DNA of 10,638 bases, from the NCBI GenBank assembly GCA_002296225.1, contig DBHR01000080.1, positions 1-10,638 of the forward strand, written 5' to 3'. The DNA comes from Acidobacteria bacterium UBA823. Its GTDB lineage: Bacteria > Acidobacteriota > Vicinamibacteria > Vicinamibacterales > UBA823. Shown one piece after another: positions 7,143 to 10,638 of this stretch. Below the pieces are notes generated by a model. That model worked only from the letters and a program-made list of their open reading frames with translations. It was not told the DNA's origin and searched no databases. Every line of letters starts with the position of its first letter. Position 1 is the first letter of the stretch. Both the position numbers and the translations under genes were made by a program.

Positions 7143-8386
7143 TGAACACCTACGCCGTCATCGTTCTCGTGGCGCTCCTCGGAGAGTATCTACTTTCCCT
7201 AGCCGCCAGTGTTCTCAATCTCCAAGCGATGTCGCCCAAGGTTCCCGCTGAATTCCTGGGCGTGTACGACGCGGATCGCTACGCGAAGTCGCAGGAGTAC
7301 ACGCGCGTCCGGACTCGCTTCGGGCTAGGGCAAGGGGCTGTGAGGCTTGCCGTGTTGCTGGCCTTCTGGCAGTTGGGCGGGTTTGGCTGGTTCGACGGCA
7401 TCGTGCGTGCCCAGGGATGGGGGCAGATCGGGTCGGGACTGCTATTCATCGGTGGGTTGATGGCGGCCTCGGTGTTGGGTGGGCTGCCATTCCGTCTGTA
7501 TTCCACGTTTGTTATTGAGGAGCAGTTCGGCTTTAACCGAATGACGATGGCGACGTTCTGGGCCGACCGGTTTAAGGCGTTGACGCTGACCGTTGTGATC
7601 GGCGGCGCATTGCTGAGTTCAATTCTCTTCTTCTTCGCTAGGGCTGGCTGGACGGCGTGGCTGTGGTGTTGGGGTGTTGCGACGTTGTTCATGCTCGTGA
7701 TGCTCTTTGTTACGCCCACGTGGATTATGCCCCTCTTCAATAAGTTTTCACCGCTCGGCGGCGGCGACCTGAAGGAAGCGATTCTCGGCTACGCCAGGTC
7801 GGTGGCATTTCCGCTCAACGGCATTTTCGTCATTGACGGCTCACGTCGGTCATCGAAAGCCAACGCGTTTTTCACCGGCTTCGGACGGCACAAGCGAATC
7901 GCACTCTACGACACGCTGATCGCCCAGCAAACGGTTGATGAACTCGTCGCTGTGGTGGCGCATGAGGTTGGCCACTACAAGCGGAAGCACGTTCTTGAAC
8001 GACTCATTCTCGCGTGTGCGCGTACGGGTGCTATGTTCTGGCTGTTGTCGTTCTTCATTGAGCAGCCCGGGTTGTTCACGGCCTTCGGCGTGGCGGAGCC
8101 GTCTGTCTACGCGGGTTTAGTGTTCTTTGGTTTGCTCTTCACTCCAATCGATCTTGTGCTGTCCATCACCGTACACGCACGCTCGCGGCAGAATGAATTC
8201 GAGGCTGACAAGTTTGCGGTGCAGACGACGGGCAGCAGCGCTCCGTTGGTGTCCGCGCTCAAGAAACTATCGGTAGAGACGCTATCCAATTTGACACCAC
8301 ATCCACTGACCGTGGCACTCAGCTATTCGCATCCGCCGCTCCTCCGCCGCATCGCGGCGATGCGAGCGGTAGCCGGACGGACCTAA
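7142..8386 (+). CDS. M48 family (Ste24/CAAX protease-type) membrane metallopeptidase
   Basis: A 414-residue membrane protein with several hydrophobic segments, at about 5-25, 66-82, 97-115, 147-166, 172-192, 292-308 and 322-343. The zinc site is HEVGH at 274-278, with the third ligand in the NEFEADKFA block (351-359). Upstream, SRRSSKANAFFTGFGRHKRIALYDT (in parts: SRRSSKANAF 234-243, RHKRIALYDT 249-258) and, near the end, HPPLLRRI (397-404) are typical of Ste24-type M48 proteases. In eukaryotes these cleave prenylated CAAX proteins; bacterial homologues are thought to act in membrane protein or peptide turnover, with unknown substrates. The ATG overlaps the phosphatase stop by one base (TAATG) and no strong Shine-Dalgarno is visible, so translation is probably coupled. 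Eighteen bases separate it from the M28 gene. Confidence 0.92.
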   Translation: MNTYAVIVLVALLGEYLLSLAASVLNLQAMSPKVPAEFLGVYDADRYAKSQEYTRVRTRFGLGQGAVRLAVLLAFWQLGGFGWFDGIVRAQGWGQIGSGLLFIGGLMAASVLGGLPFRLYSTFVIEEQFGFNRMTMATFWADRFKALTLTVVIGGALLSSILFFFARAGWTAWLWCWGVATLFMLVMLFVTPTWIMPLFNKFSPLGGGDLKEAILGYARSVAFPLNGIFVIDGSRRSSKANAFFTGFGRHKRIALYDTLIAQQTVDELVAVVAHEVGHYKRKHVLERLILACARTGAMFWLLSFFIEQPGLFTAFGVAEPSVYAGLVFFGLLFTPIDLVLSITVHARSRQNEFEADKFAVQTTGSSAPLVSALKKLSVETLSNLTPHPLTVALSYSHPPLLRRIAAMRAVAGRT

Positions 8387-8393
8387 TCAGTTG

Positions 8394-8400
8394 AAGGAGG
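8394..8400 (+). promoter_or_regulatory. Shine-Dalgarno AAGGAGG that fixes a GTG start for the M28 gene
   Basis: A strong AAGGAGG lies four bases before GTG 8405, in the 18-base gap after the M48 stop. The GTG start gives a normal lipoprotein-type N-terminus. Confidence 0.7.
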
Positions 8401-8404
8401 CTTC

Positions 8405-10039
8405 GTGGCAGCTTCACGCACACTCATCGGTGCGCTCGTTCTGTCTGCGGCTTGTCAGCCGGCTGGCGGCGGGGTAGCAAGCGGCATTGCGGCCGACTCG
8501 CTGTTGGAGCGCATCCAGATGCTGGCGTCGGATGAGTTCGAAGGACGTGCGCCGGGCTCGGTGGGCGAAGCCCGCACCGTCACCTACCTAACCGATCAGT
8601 TTCAGCAGCTTGGGCTGACGCCCGGCAATCCGGACGGCACGTTCGTTCAAGCGGTGCCACTTGTGGGGATCACGCCGCAAGCGAGCGGTGGACTCGACAT
8701 CGTTCGGGGCGACGAGATGCTGACGCTGACACCCGGTGCTGATTACGTCGCCTACACGAAGCGCGTGGTTGAAGAGGTTAGTCTTGATGGAGAGTTGGTC
8801 TTCGTTGGCTACGGCGCAGTCGCGCCGGAGTACGCGTGGGACGACTTTAAGGAGGTTGACGTCACTGGCAAAGTGCTTCTAATGCTGGTCAACGACCCGC
8901 CTGGACCCGACATTTTCGGTGGGCGGGCGATGACTTACTACGGCCGGTGGACCTACAAGTTTGAGATTGCCGCCGCGCGTGGCGCGGCGGGCGCGTTGGT
9001 TATTCATGAAACCGAGTCAGCGGGATATCCATGGGAGGTAATTGGCAGCAGCCCGTACGGCGAGCAGTTCGACCTGGTCACCGAAGATCGCAACCTGGGG
9101 CGGGCGCGTGTCGAGGGTTGGATTCAGCGAGCTGCGACCGCGCGCCTGTTTGCGATGGCTGGTTTCGATTTTGAGGAGGCGAGGCGCGCCGCGACGCAGC
9201 AAGATTTCAAGCCGATTGCACTGGGTCTCACGGCGCGGACAACGATCATTAACACGTTGCGTAGGGTGGACTCACAGAACGTCGTGGCTCGGCTTAAGGG
9301 GACGGAAGCACCCGACGAGACGATTGTCTACGTTGCCCATTGGGATCACTTGGGACGTGACGAGAGTCTATTTGGCGATCAAATTTTCAATGGTGCCAAG
9401 GACAATGCCAGCGGCACGGCTGGTTTGCTGGAAATTGCGGCGGCATTTACGCGAACTAGTTCACCAGGCCGGAGCATCCTATTCCTTGCCGTGACTGCCG
9501 AGGAACAAGGGCTGTTGGGATCTCGGTATTACACCGGGCAGCCCCTCTACCCACTCGCACAAACCGTGGCGGCAATCAACATGGACGTGCTGAACGTGCT
9601 GGGCCGCACGCGCGACGTGACGGTAGTCGGGATGGGCCAGTCGAGCCTCGATGAGCTGGCAGAACGCATTGCGACACGCCGGGGACGAACGCTTCGTCCT
9701 GATCCTGAGCCCGAGAAGGGTTTCTACTACCGCTCCGACCACTTCGAATTTGCCAAGGTCGGCATTCCGGCGTTCAACCCGGATGGTGGCGTCGAGTTCC
9801 TCAGCAAGGACAAGAAGGAAGACTGGGGGCTGGACATGCGGGAGCGTTACACCGCCGAGGACTACCACAAAGTTTCAGACGAGGTGAAGGAATACTGGAA
9901 CCTCGCCGGCGCTGTGGACGATTTGGAGCTCTTCTACGAGATGGGCCGCGAGTTGGCGAATGGCGAGGAATGGCCAGAGTGGAGCGAGTCGAGTGAGTTT
10001 CGCACGGTGCGAGAGGCCGATCGTGCGGCGGTGCGTTGA
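8405..10039 (+). CDS. M28 family metallopeptidase, probable lipoprotein with PA domain
   Basis: The 544-residue protein has a short signal ending VLSAAC, with C17 as the likely lipidated residue. Serine rather than leucine at -3 makes this an imperfect lipobox, so ordinary cleavage is possible. A protease-associated (PA) domain lies roughly at 125-265 (GELVFVGYGA, then KVLLMLVNDPPG and AAGALVIHE). The catalytic M28 domain starts near 290. The expected two-zinc set is visible: H312, with D314 as catalytic aspartate (AHWDHLG), D333 (AKDNASG), E366/E367 (TAEEQG), D394 (NMD) and H446 (SDHFEF). Relatives are aminopeptidases or carboxypeptidases that trim peptides outside the cytoplasm; the specificity is not predictable. 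It is the last gene of the four-gene cluster. The stop codon lies in the left arm of a downstream inverted repeat. Confidence 0.92.
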   Translation: MAASRTLIGALVLSAACQPAGGGVASGIAADSLLERIQMLASDEFEGRAPGSVGEARTVTYLTDQFQQLGLTPGNPDGTFVQAVPLVGITPQASGGLDIVRGDEMLTLTPGADYVAYTKRVVEEVSLDGELVFVGYGAVAPEYAWDDFKEVDVTGKVLLMLVNDPPGPDIFGGRAMTYYGRWTYKFEIAAARGAAGALVIHETESAGYPWEVIGSSPYGEQFDLVTEDRNLGRARVEGWIQRAATARLFAMAGFDFEEARRAATQQDFKPIALGLTARTTIINTLRRVDSQNVVARLKGTEAPDETIVYVAHWDHLGRDESLFGDQIFNGAKDNASGTAGLLEIAAAFTRTSSPGRSILFLAVTAEEQGLLGSRYYTGQPLYPLAQTVAAINMDVLNVLGRTRDVTVVGMGQSSLDELAERIATRRGRTLRPDPEPEKGFYYRSDHFEFAKVGIPAFNPDGGVEFLSKDKKEDWGLDMRERYTAEDYHKVSDEVKEYWNLAGAVDDLELFYEMGRELANGEEWPEWSESSEFRTVREADRAAVR

Positions 10040-10070
10040 GTGAGTCGGTTACGTTAGAGTGGCTCACTCA
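10037..10070 (+). terminator. Weak terminator candidate after the M28 gene
   Basis: A perfect 8-base inverted repeat (TGAGTGAG / CTCACTCA) with an 18-base loop begins at the M28 stop codon itself. No T-tract follows (CCTATGTTCC), so this is not a classical intrinsic terminator. It may be a 3'-end stability hairpin. Confidence 0.35.
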
Positions 10071-10211
10071 CCTATGTTCCCACAGGGTGCTTAAGTCAAG
10101 CGCAGCAAGCAAGAGAGACGCCCCCCGCGCTAGTCAGGGATCGGCGCCCATGGGCCGGAGTCTCTGGCTCGGACCAAAGGCGCAAGGCTAGCCAGGCTCG
10201 GTGAGAATGAC
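10071..10211. other. Convergent intergenic region with nested inverted repeats
   Basis: This stretch lies between the 3' ends of two convergent genes. It contains an outer 8-base pair TTAAGTCA/TGACTTAA (10091-10098 with 10208-10215), an inner AGAGAC/GTCTCT (10114-10119 with 10160-10165), a palindrome GCCCATGGGC (10146-10155) and CTGGCT/AGCCAG (10164-10169 with 10190-10195). The inner GTCTCT and CTGGCT arms share two bases, so not all stems can form fully at once. No tRNA or known RNA motif and no protein-coding frame was recognised. It may be a shared 3' region or chance. Confidence 0.35.
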
Positions 10212-10622
10212 TTAAAAGCCTCGACCGGGGCCGCGACGTTGCCGTCCGCGACGAAAATCTTTTCGGGACCGCTGGGGCCGTAGCTTGAATTTATCAAACT
10301 GCTCCCGCTGCTCAGGCGTCAGGATTTCGACAAGTCTGTCACGCCTCTCCTGCTGGGCCGATTGAGAGCGAGCGCGCGCATCCTCGGCGACCGAGCGCAT
10401 CCGGTCGCGTTCTTCGTCGAAGAGCGCCTCCAGTTGCTCGCGCTGCTCACCTGTTAGCTCAAGCGCGTTGGCGAGTCGGACGAGCGGACGCCCGCGCTGC
10501 TTGCCAACAACGGAGCCGCGGAATCCGTCGCGTGGGCCTCCACCTGGTCCAGGCGCGCGGAAACCCATCCTGGATCCGCGCGGCCTGGTATTCCACCGGT
10601 CTCTGAGTCCGCCGGCGGTCAT
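10212..10622 (-). CDS. LTxxQ-motif (Spy/CpxP-like) small basic protein, start uncertain
   Basis: The visible protein has 136 residues from ATG 10622, but the frame stays open to the window edge, so the true start may lie outside. Two LTxxQ motifs occur, LTGEQ at 56-60 and LTPEQ at 101-105. They flank a charged helical stretch rich in R, E, Q and D (about 57-111). This is the layout of Spy/CpxP-type periplasmic chaperones and metal-stress sensors. The ends are unusual: residues 1-48 are rich in G, P and R, and residues 115-136 are strongly basic (R, K, G). No signal peptide is visible from this start; one could lie further upstream. There is no metal-sensing cysteine or histidine cluster. It converges on the M28 gene across a 172-base gap. 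The family call rests on the motif pair only. Confidence 0.65.
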   Translation of the reverse strand: MTAGGLRDRWNTRPRGSRMGFRAPGPGGGPRDGFRGSVVGKQRGRPLVRLANALELTGEQREQLEALFDEERDRMRSVAEDARARSQSAQQERRDRLVEILTPEQREQFDKFKLRPQRSRKDFRRGRQRRGPGRGF

Positions 10623-10638
10623 CCCACCTATGAAGATC

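Noticed and set aside
10086..10211. Small non-autonomous mobile element with TTAAGTCA/TGACTTAA ends
   Set aside because: The ends match over only eight bases, there is no flanking target duplication, and the right arm runs into the stop codon of the LTxxQ gene.
1..10638. tRNA, rRNA, CRISPR array, insertion sequence or integration site
   Set aside because: No cloverleaf with a T-loop, no rRNA-like stretch, no regularly spaced repeats and no transposase or integrase motif was seen on either strand.

Overview
The window is GC-rich, densely coded and free of mobile elements, RNA genes or CRISPR. The gene content is a VWA/amidotransferase-like protein beside a DUF4159 protein, a Tat-exported Gfo/Idh/MocA oxidoreductase, a PafA-like phosphatase, a PA-domain M28 lipoprotein peptidase and an LTxxQ protein. 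This suits an environmental Gram-negative bacterium of the Acidobacteriota (Vicinamibacteria-like) type. That placement is an inference from gene families; Gemmatimonadota, Planctomycetota or related groups are not excluded.

Left part, minus strand (1-4162). In transcription order it holds an exported Gfo/Idh/MocA oxidoreductase (4162-2831), a probable intrinsic terminator just behind it (2823-2786), a 214-base gap, a secreted DUF4159 protein (2616-1783), and a membrane-anchored VWA protein with a glutamine-amidotransferase-like domain (1725 to beyond base 1). The last two are a recognised partnership, usually found beside MoxR and DUF58 genes (BatA/aerotolerance-type clusters). The rest of such a cluster may lie to the left of the window.

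Middle (4163-4490). This is a 328-base divergent intergenic region that should carry promoters for both directions. I could not fix either one.

Right part, plus strand (4491-10039). Four tightly packed genes look like one operon: an ornithine cyclodeaminase/mu-crystallin family enzyme, a secreted PafA-like alkaline phosphatase, a membrane M48 (Ste24/CAAX-type) metalloprotease, and an M28 metallopeptidase lipoprotein. Spacings are 45 bases, a 1-base stop/start overlap (TAATG), and 18 bases. The products act in cytoplasm, periplasm and membrane. A shared theme of peptide and phosphate scavenging plus amino-acid catabolism is possible but unproven.

Right edge (10040-10638). A 172-base convergent intergenic region with several inverted repeats is followed by a minus-strand LTxxQ (Spy/CpxP-like) protein whose start may lie outside the window.

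Several starts were moved from the longest open frame to a codon with a good Shine-Dalgarno sequence: DUF4159 (TTG at 2616), oxidoreductase (ATG at 4162), cyclodeaminase (ATG at 4491), phosphatase (ATG at 5505). I see no clear evidence of a wholly new system. The most interesting material is the uncharacterised VWA/DUF4159 envelope pair and the mixed-compartment hydrolase operon.
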